64,000 bases of DNA from UBA6109 sp035366835 (GCA_035366835.1 DAOSIS010000004.1:62001-126000), one strand, 5' to 3'. Positions 16,639-25,884 are shown, counted from the first letter of the stretch. Notes: a model not told the origin generated them from the sequence alone. A program made the numbers and translations.

Positions 16639-16800
16639 ATGGAGAACCTGAAGGTTCTGTATCATCAGTATGTCGACCAGTTCGTGGTCTGGTACAACGG
16701 CCTGGAGCAGTTGTACCAGTACGGCGTGCTGTTCCTGTTCATGGTCATCGGATTCTTTCTTTTCGCCGGGCTTCTCCTGTCGCGGCGAATCTCAAGATAG
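16639..16800 (+). CDS. 53-residue single-pass membrane protein
   Basis: Reading from the ATG at 16639 gives 53 codons to TAG. An aromatic-rich N-terminus (LYHQYVDQFVVWYNGLEQLY) is followed by a strongly hydrophobic helix (about 27-48) and an Arg-rich end (SRRISR), consistent with an inner-membrane single pass. AAGGAG lies 9 nt before the ATG. It is the fourth gene of the run after the sigma-54 promoter. No family recognised. Confidence 0.65.
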   Translation: MENLKVLYHQYVDQFVVWYNGLEQLYQYGVLFLFMVIGFFLFAGLLLSRRISR

Positions 16801-16938
16801 CCTCCGACGCTGTCGCGGCGCAGGGATCTCGACAGGGCTGAGCGCCTTGGAGCCCGGGCGGACCGGTTTCGCCTCCGACAGGGGCGCCATCGCACATTCC
16901 TTTATTCCGCGTCCGCTGAACCGGCATCGGACGGATGC

Positions 16939-17106
16939 ATGAAGCTGTTCGGGGCCTTCGGGTATTCGAACGAGTATCCCTGCGGGAGGTTTCTGCGGGA
17001 CGGCAAGCAATTCGAGACGCTGGAACGGGTCGCGTGGAAGCTCTACAACAACGAACAGACGCCGAAGATCGTGAACCCTTCGGGCCGGAAGACGAACCTG
17101 CGCTGA
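16939..17106 (+). CDS. Possible 55-residue protein
   Basis: An open frame of 55 codons whose product (starts MKLFGAFGYSNEYPCGRFL, ends PSGRKTNLR) has natural-looking composition with no bias toward the Arg/Pro typical of false frames here. The SD is weak (ggacgga). It is last in the run of small genes, 138 bp after the 53-residue membrane protein. Soluble, function unknown, and its reality is uncertain. Confidence 0.4.
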   Translation: MKLFGAFGYSNEYPCGRFLRDGKQFETLERVAWKLYNNEQTPKIVNPSGRKTNLR

Positions 17107-17135
17107 TCTCTCCGGAGGAGGGCCGGCGGACGACT

Positions 17136-18782
17136 TCAGCGCGTCATCATCAGCTTCTGTTCGCCCTTCGGGACGTACCACTTGATGAAGTTGTAGCCGA
17201 TTCCGATGGGTGCGGGTTCGATGCCCCGGAATCGCGCGGAGATGATGGGAAGCGCGTCCGGAACGAACAGGAACGTGTAAGGCTGATCTTCGGCCAGAAT
17301 CTCCTGGATGCGGTCGTAGATCCGCTTGCGCACCTTCACGTCGAAGGTGCTGCGCCCCTTCTCCAGAAGGTCGTCCAACTCCTCGTTCCGGTAGGAGATG
17401 AAATTCAGCTCGTCCGGCCCCGTCTTGCTGGAGTGCCACACATCGTAAAGATCAGGGTCCATGGGGATGGTCCAGCCCAGGATCGTCGCGTCGAAGCGGC
17501 GTTTGTTGATGAAGTCCGTGACAAAGGCGGCCCACTCCACGATGCGGATCTTGACGCGGATCCCGAGCTCGCCCAGCTGCCGCTGGATGATTTCGGCGCA
17601 TTTCGCCCGGACCTCGTTGCCCTGGTTGGTGAGGATCTCGAAGGCGAAGGGCTGTCCGTCCCGCGTGAGGATCCCCTCGGCGTTTCGCTCCTTCCAGCCG
17701 GCCTCCGCCAGAAGCGCCTTCGCCCTGGCCGGATCGTAGGGGTAGGGTTTGAGGTTGTCGTTGTGGGCCCAGGTGCCCGGCTTGAGCGGGCCGGCGGCAG
17801 GTTTCCCGAGTCCGAGCAGCACCCCGCGGATGATCTCCTCCCGGTCGATGGCGTAGGTGATGGCCTGCCGGACCCGCCTGTCGGTGAAGAGAGGGTTTTT
17901 CAGGTTGTAGCCCAGGTACGTATAGGCAAAGGCCAGGTAGCGGTACTTCCGGAAGTTCTTTCGGAAGAGATTGTTCTCGGTCTGCCGCTTGTACTGCAGG
18001 GGGCTCAGATTCATCTGATCCACGCCGCCCGCCCGCAGTTCCAGGAACATCGTCGCCGTGTCCGGAATGATCCGCATCACGTAGCCGTCGATATAGGGCC
18101 GTCCCTCGAAATAGTCGGGATTGGAGACGAGGGCGATCTTCTGCCCCGTGACCCATTCCTTGAACCGGTAGGGACCGGTTCCCACGGGCATCCGGGAAAG
18201 AGGGTTCCTGGCGATGTCCTTCCCTTCGATCAGGTGGGCGGGAAGCACCGCGCTCCCCCAGCTCATGAGCGCCGGGGCGAAAGGGGTGTCGTAACGGACG
18301 CGGACGGTGTAATCGTCGAGCGCCTCGATCTGCTTGACCTTCAGGAAATCCCCCGCATAGGCGGTGGGCGTCTTGGGATCGACCGTGACCCGGTAGGTGG
18401 CGAGGACGTCGCGGGCCGTGAACGGGCGGCCGTCGTGCCATTTCACTCCTTTGCGCAGGTGGAAGGTGATCTCCAGACCGCCGCGCGCAATGTCCCAGGA
18501 TTCGGCGAGGTCGCCGACGATGTTCACATCCTTGTCGAACTTGACCAGGCCGTTGTAGACGAGCCCGGCGATCTGGTGGGACGTGTTGTCGGAGGCCAGG
18601 ATCGGGATCAGGTTGCTGGCGTCGCCGATGGATCCTTCCACCATGATGTCGCCGTAGGCCGGACCGGCATCGGACGAACCCGGCCGCGGCGGAGGGGCCT
18701 CGTCCGGCGAGCCGCAACCCGCCGCGGCAAGGACGGCGGCGGAGAGAGCAAGGAGGCGGATCGCTCGGGCCAGTCTCATCAT
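17136..18782 (-). CDS. Peptide/nickel-type ABC substrate-binding lipoprotein (SBP family 5)
   Basis: 548 residues. A signal peptide with lipobox LAAAGC (Cys near residue 22) is followed by the extracellular solute-binding family 5 fold: VEGSIGDASNLIPILASDN, WHDGRPFTARDV and NPLFTDRRVRQAITYAIDRE. These proteins capture oligopeptides or related ligands for a Dpp/Opp-like importer. No permease or ATPase gene is adjacent, so it either serves a transporter elsewhere or acts in sensing. Tandem ATGs at 18780-18782 and 18777-18779 are the likely starts; the SD is weak. Confidence 0.9.
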   Translation of the reverse strand: MMRLARAIRLLALSAAVLAAAGCGSPDEAPPPRPGSSDAGPAYGDIMVEGSIGDASNLIPILASDNTSHQIAGLVYNGLVKFDKDVNIVGDLAESWDIARGGLEITFHLRKGVKWHDGRPFTARDVLATYRVTVDPKTPTAYAGDFLKVKQIEALDDYTVRVRYDTPFAPALMSWGSAVLPAHLIEGKDIARNPLSRMPVGTGPYRFKEWVTGQKIALVSNPDYFEGRPYIDGYVMRIIPDTATMFLELRAGGVDQMNLSPLQYKRQTENNLFRKNFRKYRYLAFAYTYLGYNLKNPLFTDRRVRQAITYAIDREEIIRGVLLGLGKPAAGPLKPGTWAHNDNLKPYPYDPARAKALLAEAGWKERNAEGILTRDGQPFAFEILTNQGNEVRAKCAEIIQRQLGELGIRVKIRIVEWAAFVTDFINKRRFDATILGWTIPMDPDLYDVWHSSKTGPDELNFISYRNEELDDLLEKGRSTFDVKVRKRIYDRIQEILAEDQPYTFLFVPDALPIISARFRGIEPAPIGIGYNFIKWYVPKGEQKLMMTR

Positions 18783-19010
18783 GTCCGGCACTGTAGCGCA
18801 CGGTCCCTGTGCCTTGCAACGGGAAAATAAAGAGCGGCCGGCCGGGGGCGCGCTGCGCCCTTCGCCGTTGACACAGGGCACCGGATATTATAGGTCTTCC
18901 TCACGGAGAAGTCCCCGGCAGTCCCGAAGCCGCCGCTGTTTCCTCCAGCGCCGATCCTTCTCCGCCGACCGGCCCGGCAGAGATCAACGCATTTCGGTCG
19001 TCATCACGGA

Positions 19011-20273
19011 ATGACTGAAGGAGGGTTTTTGAAGAACGCATTGGTCGCTTCCGTTGTTCTCGTCGTCCTCGTGATGCTTGCGGGCAATCTCCATTTCACG
19101 AACGACGAACCGCCGGAGGAGGCTGTTCGGCAGGCGGACGAGGCCCCGGAATACAGGGAAATCGCGGGCAACATCCAGAAAGGGGAGACGCTCTCGGACA
19201 TCTTCCGGAAATACGAAATCGAAGCGGATGCGCTTTTCAGAATCAGGGAGGCGTCCGCGCATCTGCACAGGCTGCGGGATCTCCATCCGGGCCGGTCGTA
19301 CAGGATCCTCCTCGATGGCCGCAGCGGGGTCCATTCATTCGCCTATTGGATCGACGACGACACGATCCTCAACGTCCTGCATACCGGTGAAGGCTTCCGC
19401 GCGGAAAAGACCGTCGTCCAATACGAAAAGAGGATCGAATACATCGGCGGCGCGATCAAGGGCAATCTCGTTTCATCCATGGGCAACGAAAGGGGGGCGT
19501 CGGCGCTGGCCCTCCGCCTGTCGGACATTTTCGCGTGGGACATCGATTTTACATCCGATATCCGGAACGACGACCTGTACAGGATCGCCGTGGAAGGCCT
19601 CTACCTCGACGGCGAATTCAAGAAGTACGGCGACATCGTCGCCGCCGAATTCGTCAACGACGGGCGGACCTTCCGGGCCTACCGATACGAGGTGAACGGC
19701 AAGGCGGATTTCTACGACGAGGAAGGACGGTCCATGAGGAAGGCCTTTCTCAAGGCCCCCCTGAATTTCAGGCGGATCAGTTCCTTCTTTTCCAGTCGCC
19801 GGAAGCATCCGCTGCTGAAGATCTATCGTCCGCATCATGGTGTCGACTACGTTGCCCCGGCGGGGACGCCCGTCTCCACGGTCGGCGACGGCAAGGTTTC
19901 CTTTGCCGGCCGCAAAGGGCAGTACGGCAGGCTCGTGATCGTCCAGCATCGGAACGGATACAGGACGTACTACGGCCATTTGTCGGGAATTGCGAAAGGC
20001 ATTCGGACCGGGACGCACGTGGAACAGGGGCAGCTCATCGGCTATGTGGGGGCGACCGGCCTGGCCACGGGACCGCATCTTCACTATGAAATGCGCATCA
20101 GCGACAAGCCGCTGAATCCCCTCTCCGTGAAGATGCCGCAAGAGGAGTCCGTCCCCCAGATCAGGATGGCGGACTTCGTGCAGCGCAGAAACGTCGCGGA
20201 TGTGCAGTTCGCATCGGGCAGGTTCACAAGTCACGTGCCGGCGGGAGGCGGGGCGCTGCTCGATTCCCAGTGA
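19011..20273 (+). CDS. M23-family (LytM) metallopeptidase with OapA/LysM-like region
   Basis: 420 residues: an N-terminal membrane anchor (about 8-26), a region that includes IQKGETLSDIFRKYEIEAD (LysM/OapA-like, about 55-105), and a C-terminal M23 zinc endopeptidase (about 265-375). Zinc ligands are visible as HHGVD (His276, Asp279) and GPHLHYE (His356, His358). It should cut peptidoglycan cross-links in the periplasm, like MepM. AAGGAGGG at 19018-19025 points to an in-frame TTG at 19029 as an alternative start, with short spacing; that would remove six residues. Confidence 0.92.
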   Translation: MTEGGFLKNALVASVVLVVLVMLAGNLHFTNDEPPEEAVRQADEAPEYREIAGNIQKGETLSDIFRKYEIEADALFRIREASAHLHRLRDLHPGRSYRILLDGRSGVHSFAYWIDDDTILNVLHTGEGFRAEKTVVQYEKRIEYIGGAIKGNLVSSMGNERGASALALRLSDIFAWDIDFTSDIRNDDLYRIAVEGLYLDGEFKKYGDIVAAEFVNDGRTFRAYRYEVNGKADFYDEEGRSMRKAFLKAPLNFRRISSFFSSRRKHPLLKIYRPHHGVDYVAPAGTPVSTVGDGKVSFAGRKGQYGRLVIVQHRNGYRTYYGHLSGIAKGIRTGTHVEQGQLIGYVGATGLATGPHLHYEMRISDKPLNPLSVKMPQEESVPQIRMADFVQRRNVADVQFASGRFTSHVPAGGGALLDSQ

Positions 20274-20343
20274 ACTGCCGCCGGGCAGCCGCCGATGGGG
20301 CCCGGGCGCGCCGGCGTCTCAACCGGGCCAGACGAGCGGAACC

Positions 20344-21915
20344 ATGGAACGCAACGCAGATCGTCCTCCCAGCGCCTCCCCGAGACGGCCGTCGGACCGG
20401 CGCGAACGCCTCCACCTCGGGGCGGCATCCGCCTGGGACATCCTGGCCGATGCGGCCGCCAATTTCAGGCAGAACGGCGATGTCAACCAGGCGGCGGCGA
20501 TTGCCTTCTATGCCATCCTTTCCGTGCTGCCGCTGATCATCCTCACGGTCATCGTGGCCGGCAAGATTTTCGGCAGCCACCCGCAGATCCAGGAAGACGT
20601 GATCGCGTCGATCCGCAGCATCCATCCGTACTTTTCCGGCGACCTCATCAAACAGCTGGGCGGGTTCGAGCAGAAGCAGCGCATCCTCGGATGGGCCGGC
20701 ATCATCGGCCTCGTGTGGCTGTCGACGGCGATCTTCGGCGCCATGGAAAAGGCGATGAACGTGATCTTCCGGTCGCACCGGCCGCGCAAGTACGTCGCCG
20801 GCAAGATCCTGGCGATCGCGATGATCCCCATGGGATGGCTCGTCGGCGTGGCCAGCATCGCGATCACCTACGTCGGGACCCTCCTCGCCGCCCCGTCGCT
20901 CCTCGGCGCGGGCGCCGGATCGGTCGGTTCCGCCCTGCACGGTTTCCTGTTCCGGTACGTCGCGCCCTATCTGCTGACGGTCCTCTTCTTCACCGTCATC
21001 TACCGCGTCATCCCCACGGCGCGCGTGAGTCTCGGGAACGCACTTGCCGGGAGTGCGGTCTTCGCGCTCCTGATGGAGACGGCCAAGAATTTCTTCACCT
21101 GGTACATCTCCTCCTACACCCGCTACAACGTGATCTTCGGTTCCCTCGAGACGGTGGTCATCCTCGTCCTCTGGGTCTTCTACGTCGCGATCATTCTCCT
21201 CTTCTGCGCGGAGCTCGTTTCCTCCTACCAGCGGAGGGATCTTCTCCTCGTGGAAAGGGTCTTCCTGAAGGCGTCGTCGCAGCGATTGAAGACCGACGAG
21301 CGACTTTTCCGGAAGTTCGGGCGCATCTACCCCGAAGGGTCCTGGATCTTCCGGGAGGGCGACGGGAGCAGGAGCCTCTTTTACGTGCTGGGGGGCCGCA
21401 TCCGGCTGGAAAAGGAAGCGGGCCGGATCAGGAAGACGCTCGCCGAGATCGGGCCCGGATCCTATTTCGGCGAAATGGCCGCGCTGATCGAGGCGCCGCG
21501 GACCGCCTCGGCGGTCGCGGCGGAGGACAGCCGCCTGGCCGTCATCGGCGGAGACACGCTGCGGGACGTCCTGAGGGAAAGCAGCGAGGTGTCGCTGTTC
21601 ATGCTCAGGGAATTTTCCCGCCGGCTGAAACAGACCACGACCTCCCTGGAGGAACTGGCCCACGCCCGGATCGCCCTGCTCGTCCTCCTGCGGTGCATGA
21701 TGATCCGTCCGGAGGATCCGGTGGCGGATCCGATGCCCGACCTCGCGCGTTTGACCGGAAAGGGGCCGGATGAACTGGCCGAGCTCATCGGCGAGCTGCG
21801 GGGAAAAGGCGTGCTGATCATGGACGGAGAACGGATCCGCGGCTGCGACCGGGAAAAGGTCCGGCAATTCCTCGGTTCTCAAGTTCTGCACCAGCCTGCC
21901 GATACAAAAACATAA
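20344..21915 (+). CDS. YihY/BrkB membrane protein fused to a CRP-like cNMP-binding module
   Basis: 523 residues. Residues 30-300 form a six-helix YihY/BrkB domain (FYAILSVLPLIILT and WLSTAIFGAMEKAMN, later ETVVILVLWVFYVAIILLF). Residues about 320-440 are a cyclic-nucleotide-binding beta roll with the phosphate cassette FGEMAALIEAPRTASA. The last 80 residues (ARLTGKGPDELAELIGELRG) look like a winged-helix segment at the place of the CRP HTH. The ATG at 20344 is chosen because upstream codons are not family-like. Function unknown; the fusion suggests that a membrane process is gated by a nucleotide or redox signal. Confidence 0.88.
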   Translation: MERNADRPPSASPRRPSDRRERLHLGAASAWDILADAAANFRQNGDVNQAAAIAFYAILSVLPLIILTVIVAGKIFGSHPQIQEDVIASIRSIHPYFSGDLIKQLGGFEQKQRILGWAGIIGLVWLSTAIFGAMEKAMNVIFRSHRPRKYVAGKILAIAMIPMGWLVGVASIAITYVGTLLAAPSLLGAGAGSVGSALHGFLFRYVAPYLLTVLFFTVIYRVIPTARVSLGNALAGSAVFALLMETAKNFFTWYISSYTRYNVIFGSLETVVILVLWVFYVAIILLFCAELVSSYQRRDLLLVERVFLKASSQRLKTDERLFRKFGRIYPEGSWIFREGDGSRSLFYVLGGRIRLEKEAGRIRKTLAEIGPGSYFGEMAALIEAPRTASAVAAEDSRLAVIGGDTLRDVLRESSEVSLFMLREFSRRLKQTTTSLEELAHARIALLVLLRCMMIRPEDPVADPMPDLARLTGKGPDELAELIGELRGKGVLIMDGERIRGCDREKVRQFLGSQVLHQPADTKT

Positions 21916-21980
21916 GGAAATCCGCGTTCGGCGAGTCGCAACGTTCTCCTTATCCTGATGCAAACGGGGGTGGAATCCGC

Positions 21981-22898
21981 ATGGATGTTCGGTACATCAA
22001 TCCCTTTCTCAACGGCACCATCGAGGTCCTCAGGAAGATGGCTTTCGTCGAGCCGACGCCGGGGAAACCCTATGTCAAGAAAGACGAGACGGCGGAGGGC
22101 GATGTCTCCGGCATCATCGGCATCACGGGAGACGCCATCGGCTCGCTCGCCATTTCTTTCAGCGAGGACTGCATCTGCAGCGTCGTCAACAGCATGCTCG
22201 GGGAGAACTTCCGGGAGATCAACAAGGACATCTTCGACGCCGTCGGGGAGGTGACCAACATGATCTCCGGCGTTGCCAGGACCTTTCTCGAAAAGGACGG
22301 CCTCATCGTCTACGCCGCGATTCCGACGGTCGTTTACGGCCGGAAGCACTACATCCGGCATATCCTCAACAGTCCCAGCATCGTGATTCCCTTTTCGACG
22401 GAGGGAGGCGGTTTCTTCGTGGACGTGTGCATCCGCCTCGAGACCGCGGAGGATGTCCAGAGGCGGGAGCGGTTCAATCCCCTGCTCAACGGAACCTTCA
22501 CGGAAGTGGAGACCAAAGGGGCCGCAGTGGCCGTTCCTCCTTCCGCTCCGCCGCCCGCGGCAGCCCCGCGGGAGGTTCCCCCAGCCGCTCCTCCGGCTCC
22601 GGAACCCAGAAAGGTTCCCCAGGACCCGAAGGAGAAGCTCGAATTCTACAAGACGCTGCTGGCGGAGAACGTGGCCGCCCGCGATGCGATCCTGAAGAAG
22701 ATGCAGGAGAGCCCCTTCATGGACGTGGAGAAGAGGAGACAGATCAAGCGGGTCCTCCCCGCCTACGATGCGAAGATCAAGCGTCTCAAGCTCGACATCG
22801 CTGCCCTGCAGATGATCTCCGGCATGTCCAAGGACGACCTGGAAAATCCGAAGCTGGTCCGCCATTTTCAGCATTACGACGACCGGAAGAGGAAATGA
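21981..22898 (+). CDS. CheX-like phosphatase-domain protein with coiled-coil tail
   Basis: 305 residues. Residues 1-160 match the CheX fold of CheY-P phosphatases, with the catalytic-type E-x2-N motif EVTN (Glu90, Asn93) in DIFDAVGEVTNMISGVAR. A Pro/Ala linker (about 172-212) follows, then a charged helical tail (215-305). Most CheX proteins are about 155 residues, so the tail is an addition. No chemotaxis genes lie nearby; the likely substrate is a phosphorylated REC protein, several of which are encoded in this window. GGTGGA precedes the ATG. Confidence 0.85.
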   Translation: MDVRYINPFLNGTIEVLRKMAFVEPTPGKPYVKKDETAEGDVSGIIGITGDAIGSLAISFSEDCICSVVNSMLGENFREINKDIFDAVGEVTNMISGVARTFLEKDGLIVYAAIPTVVYGRKHYIRHILNSPSIVIPFSTEGGGFFVDVCIRLETAEDVQRRERFNPLLNGTFTEVETKGAAVAVPPSAPPPAAAPREVPPAAPPAPEPRKVPQDPKEKLEFYKTLLAENVAARDAILKKMQESPFMDVEKRRQIKRVLPAYDAKIKRLKLDIAALQMISGMSKDDLENPKLVRHFQHYDDRKRK

Positions 22899-22921
22899 AA
22901 CGGACCGCGGGATGAAGCGGG

Positions 22922-24460
22922 TCAGCGGCGGCCGTCCTTCGGCGGCGGGACCGCCATGCCCTCCGTGAAGAAGGCGGCGTGGTTGGACGTGAAGACCGGC
23001 GGATCCTTCCGGAGGATGGCTGCGATGGCGGGATGCCGCAGGAACTCCCTGCCCAGAAAACGCCGCACGACCCTGCGGTCCCACCCCCGGGGATGACGGA
23101 AATCCCGGTAGAGCGACAGGTCGCCTTCGAAAAAGGGGCGCGTGTCGAGCTTTTCCGCTTCGGGCGCATGCGCCGGCAGGTTGAAAAGGGCAACATTCAG
23201 GAAGCCGATCCGGTCCGCATGGGCCGCGGCGAATTCCAGCGTCCGCCGGGCCTCGGCTTCGGCTTCCGGCGGCGTCCCGAAGAGCAGGTAGACGTACGTC
23301 GCAATGCCGGCGCGTTTCAGATTTCCGAGGATGAGGGAGACTTCTCCCAGGTCGATTCCCTTTTCCAGCGCATCGAGCACCCCCTGGTCTCCCGATTCCA
23401 GCCCGAACTTCAGCAGGACGCATCCCGACCGCCGGAGACTGCGGCAGAAATCGAAATCCCGCAGAGCGGGTACGAACCGCGCGAAGCCGTACCAGGGGAC
23501 GCCCGGCGACTGCCCGCTCAGGGCCGTCAGCAGCGAAGGGCTCAGCGCGTTGTCCAGGAAATGGAGGAGGACCGGTCTATCCGGCAGGGCAATCTCCCGG
23601 AGTTCCGAGAGGACGTCGCCGGGCGCGGGAGAGAGATAGGCATTTCCCTCCGCCCGTTCGGGACAGAAGGAACACCGCCGCCACCAGCACCCGCGGGAGG
23701 CCGCATAGGGGAGGACGAATCCCGGCGCGAGATAATCGGCGATCGGGAGGTCCCGGAACCGCGGCGGCGCCGGGGCGTTTCCCGGCGTCTCGCCCGTCAT
23801 CTCCAGGAGCGGCCCTTCGCCGGGACCGGCGACGAGACGATCCGCCAGACCGGCAAAGGGGTTGCGCCAGTCCGGGCGGTTCATCCACGACGTGACGAGG
23901 CCGCCGCCCAGGACGACCGTGCAGTGCGGGACGCTCCTGCGAAGCCATCCGATCATGGCGAAGGTACTGAGCGCCTGACTCAGATAGTTCAGGGAGAAGC
24001 CGACGATGCGGTCGGCGCTTCCCGCGAGCAGCGGCTCCAGGCGCCGACTGAACCACGGAAAGAAAGGATTCCGCTCCGGCGCCTCGGCCGACCGGAGCAG
24101 GTCGGCGCTGCGCAGGGGGGAGAGGTCCGGGTCGTCATAGTCGGAGAAGGTGAGCCGCCGGCCGGCGGCGGCGCTCAGGGCGCGATCCAGGTCGCGGACG
24201 GCGCGTCCATAGCGGTCGATGTTCCCGTAGCCTTTAGGAGAGCGAAGCAGGGACAGGTGCTCGCGGCGCTGCCGGAGGGCGCGCCGCGTCCAGGCGTCTC
24301 CGGCTGGCAAATCCTCCGCTTCCAGCAGGTGCAGCAATCCCTCGAGATTTGCGTCGAGAACCTGCAGCGGAACCCTGCGCCCGGCCAGGGCGCCGGCGAG
24401 CGCGGCGATCCCCGCCGGGGGCTCGCACGGCTTGGAAAGGGGCGGATGGATCAGCAGCAT
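22922..24460 (-). CDS. B12-binding-type radical SAM protein
   Basis: 512 residues. The N-terminal half opens LLIHPPLSKPCEPPAGIAAL, as in cobalamin-binding radical SAM proteins, and has VVLGGGLVTSWM in the Rossmann part. The radical SAM cluster motif is SRGCWWRRCSFC, i.e. C-x4-C-x2-C rather than C-x3-C-x2-C; this spacing occurs in a subset of the B12 branch. KFGLESGDQGVLDALEKGI is the typical later strand. The substrate is unknown. It diverges from an MFS gene 113 bp away, which may export or import its substrate or product. Confidence 0.85.
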   Translation of the reverse strand: MLLIHPPLSKPCEPPAGIAALAGALAGRRVPLQVLDANLEGLLHLLEAEDLPAGDAWTRRALRQRREHLSLLRSPKGYGNIDRYGRAVRDLDRALSAAAGRRLTFSDYDDPDLSPLRSADLLRSAEAPERNPFFPWFSRRLEPLLAGSADRIVGFSLNYLSQALSTFAMIGWLRRSVPHCTVVLGGGLVTSWMNRPDWRNPFAGLADRLVAGPGEGPLLEMTGETPGNAPAPPRFRDLPIADYLAPGFVLPYAASRGCWWRRCSFCPERAEGNAYLSPAPGDVLSELREIALPDRPVLLHFLDNALSPSLLTALSGQSPGVPWYGFARFVPALRDFDFCRSLRRSGCVLLKFGLESGDQGVLDALEKGIDLGEVSLILGNLKRAGIATYVYLLFGTPPEAEAEARRTLEFAAAHADRIGFLNVALFNLPAHAPEAEKLDTRPFFEGDLSLYRDFRHPRGWDRRVVRRFLGREFLRHPAIAAILRKDPPVFTSNHAAFFTEGMAVPPPKDGRR

Positions 24461-24573
24461 GGGATCGATCTCGGACCTCGCGTTTTTTCGGCGCTTCGAG
24501 TATAGGGGGAGGCAGCGGTCCTGTCAATTTCAAGCGGGAGACGGCATGCGGTAACGCCGTTCAAGGAGCGAAA

Positions 24574-25821
24574 GTGAGCGATGCAGCGTGGCTCATCTGG
24601 CTTTGCGCCGGGCGGGCTTGCTTCTCCACGATCTTCGTCGCCTATTCGGCGTCGCTGGCCCTGCTCAAGGCCGACTGGGCCATGACGGCCGGCCAGGCAG
24701 GATTGGTCCAGTCCGCTTTTCATATCGGGACCGTGGTCTCGCTCTTTTCGATCGGGTTTCTGACCGATCGCTTCGGCGCCAAGCGCACCTACCTGTCCAC
24801 GAGCGTCGCCGCAGCGCTCTCGGCGCTTCTGTTCGGTTCCCTCGCGAAGGATTTTTCTTCGGCACTGCTCCTCTACGGACTGGCCGGCCTCTGTTCCGGC
24901 GGATCGTACACGCCCGGGCTGACGCTGATCGCCGAGAGATTCCCGACTGCCCGCCGGGGCTGGGCAATGGGACTCTATCTGGCCGCGTCCTCGCTGGGCT
25001 ATGCGGTATGCCTGTTCGCGAGCAGCGCCCTGTTCCCGGTCGGAGGCTGGCGGACGGCCCTGATCGTCACCTGCAGCGGACCGCTGCTCGGCGCCTGCAT
25101 CGGCTATGGCGTCCTGCGCGGCACGCCCAACGTCGTGCATCCGGCGTCCGGAGGAAAAATCGGCCTCGCGGCGATCGCGGCCGTCTGGAAGAACCGGCCG
25201 GCCATGCTCGCCGTCTGGGCCTACACGTTTCATTGCTGGGAGCTGATGGGCCTGTGGGGCTGGCTTCCGGCGTATCTGTCGGCGGCTGCCGGAGGCGGAA
25301 GCGCGAGCGTGCGGGCCGCAAGCCTCGGGGTGACCCTGAGCGGCGTCAGCTACCTTACCAGCGTCGCCGGGAACATCACCGCCGGCTATCTCTGCGACCG
25401 CCGGGGGCGGACCTACGTCATGCTGCTCATGGCCCTCACCAGCCTCGGATGCTCCTTCATCTTCGGCTGGATGATCGGGTTGCCGCTGTCGCTGCTCCTG
25501 GCCGTCGCGATGCTGTACAACTTCTCGGCCATCGGCGATTCGTCGGTATACTCGACGGCGCTGACGGAGCTCGTTCCCCCCTCGCACCTCGGCGCCGCCT
25601 ATTCCCTCCGGTCGGTCCTGGGCTTCGGCGCCGGCGCCGTCAGCCCCTGGGCCTTCGGCGCCGTCCTGGATCTCGTCCGCAGCCTCTCCCTGCCGTCCGA
25701 CGTCTGGGCATGGGGATTTGCCTGGACCGTGGTCGGCATCGGCGCCCTCCCCGGGCCGCTGATGTCCTGGCGCCTGCGCCGCATGCCCGAAAGCCGCCAG
25801 ATGGGGGGCGGCCTGGGGTAG
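24574..25821 (+). CDS. MFS transporter
   Basis: 415 residues, twelve membrane helices, with the MFS loop 2-3 signature FLTDRFGAKRTYLSTS and a second copy in the C-half (GYLCDRRGRTYVML). The GTG at 24574 has AAGGAG 5 nt upstream; the longer frame reads antisense of the radical SAM gene. The helices look like the nitrate/cyanate (CynX/NarK-like) or general ACS-type carriers, but I cannot assign a substrate. Confidence 0.85.
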   Translation: MSDAAWLIWLCAGRACFSTIFVAYSASLALLKADWAMTAGQAGLVQSAFHIGTVVSLFSIGFLTDRFGAKRTYLSTSVAAALSALLFGSLAKDFSSALLLYGLAGLCSGGSYTPGLTLIAERFPTARRGWAMGLYLAASSLGYAVCLFASSALFPVGGWRTALIVTCSGPLLGACIGYGVLRGTPNVVHPASGGKIGLAAIAAVWKNRPAMLAVWAYTFHCWELMGLWGWLPAYLSAAAGGGSASVRAASLGVTLSGVSYLTSVAGNITAGYLCDRRGRTYVMLLMALTSLGCSFIFGWMIGLPLSLLLAVAMLYNFSAIGDSSVYSTALTELVPPSHLGAAYSLRSVLGFGAGAVSPWAFGAVLDLVRSLSLPSDVWAWGFAWTVVGIGALPGPLMSWRLRRMPESRQMGGGLG

Positions 25822-25884
25822 GAGAGGGTCGCCGCTCGGAATTTCACCTGCAGTTTCGTTGAACGACAGGGTCGGGTATTTGGA

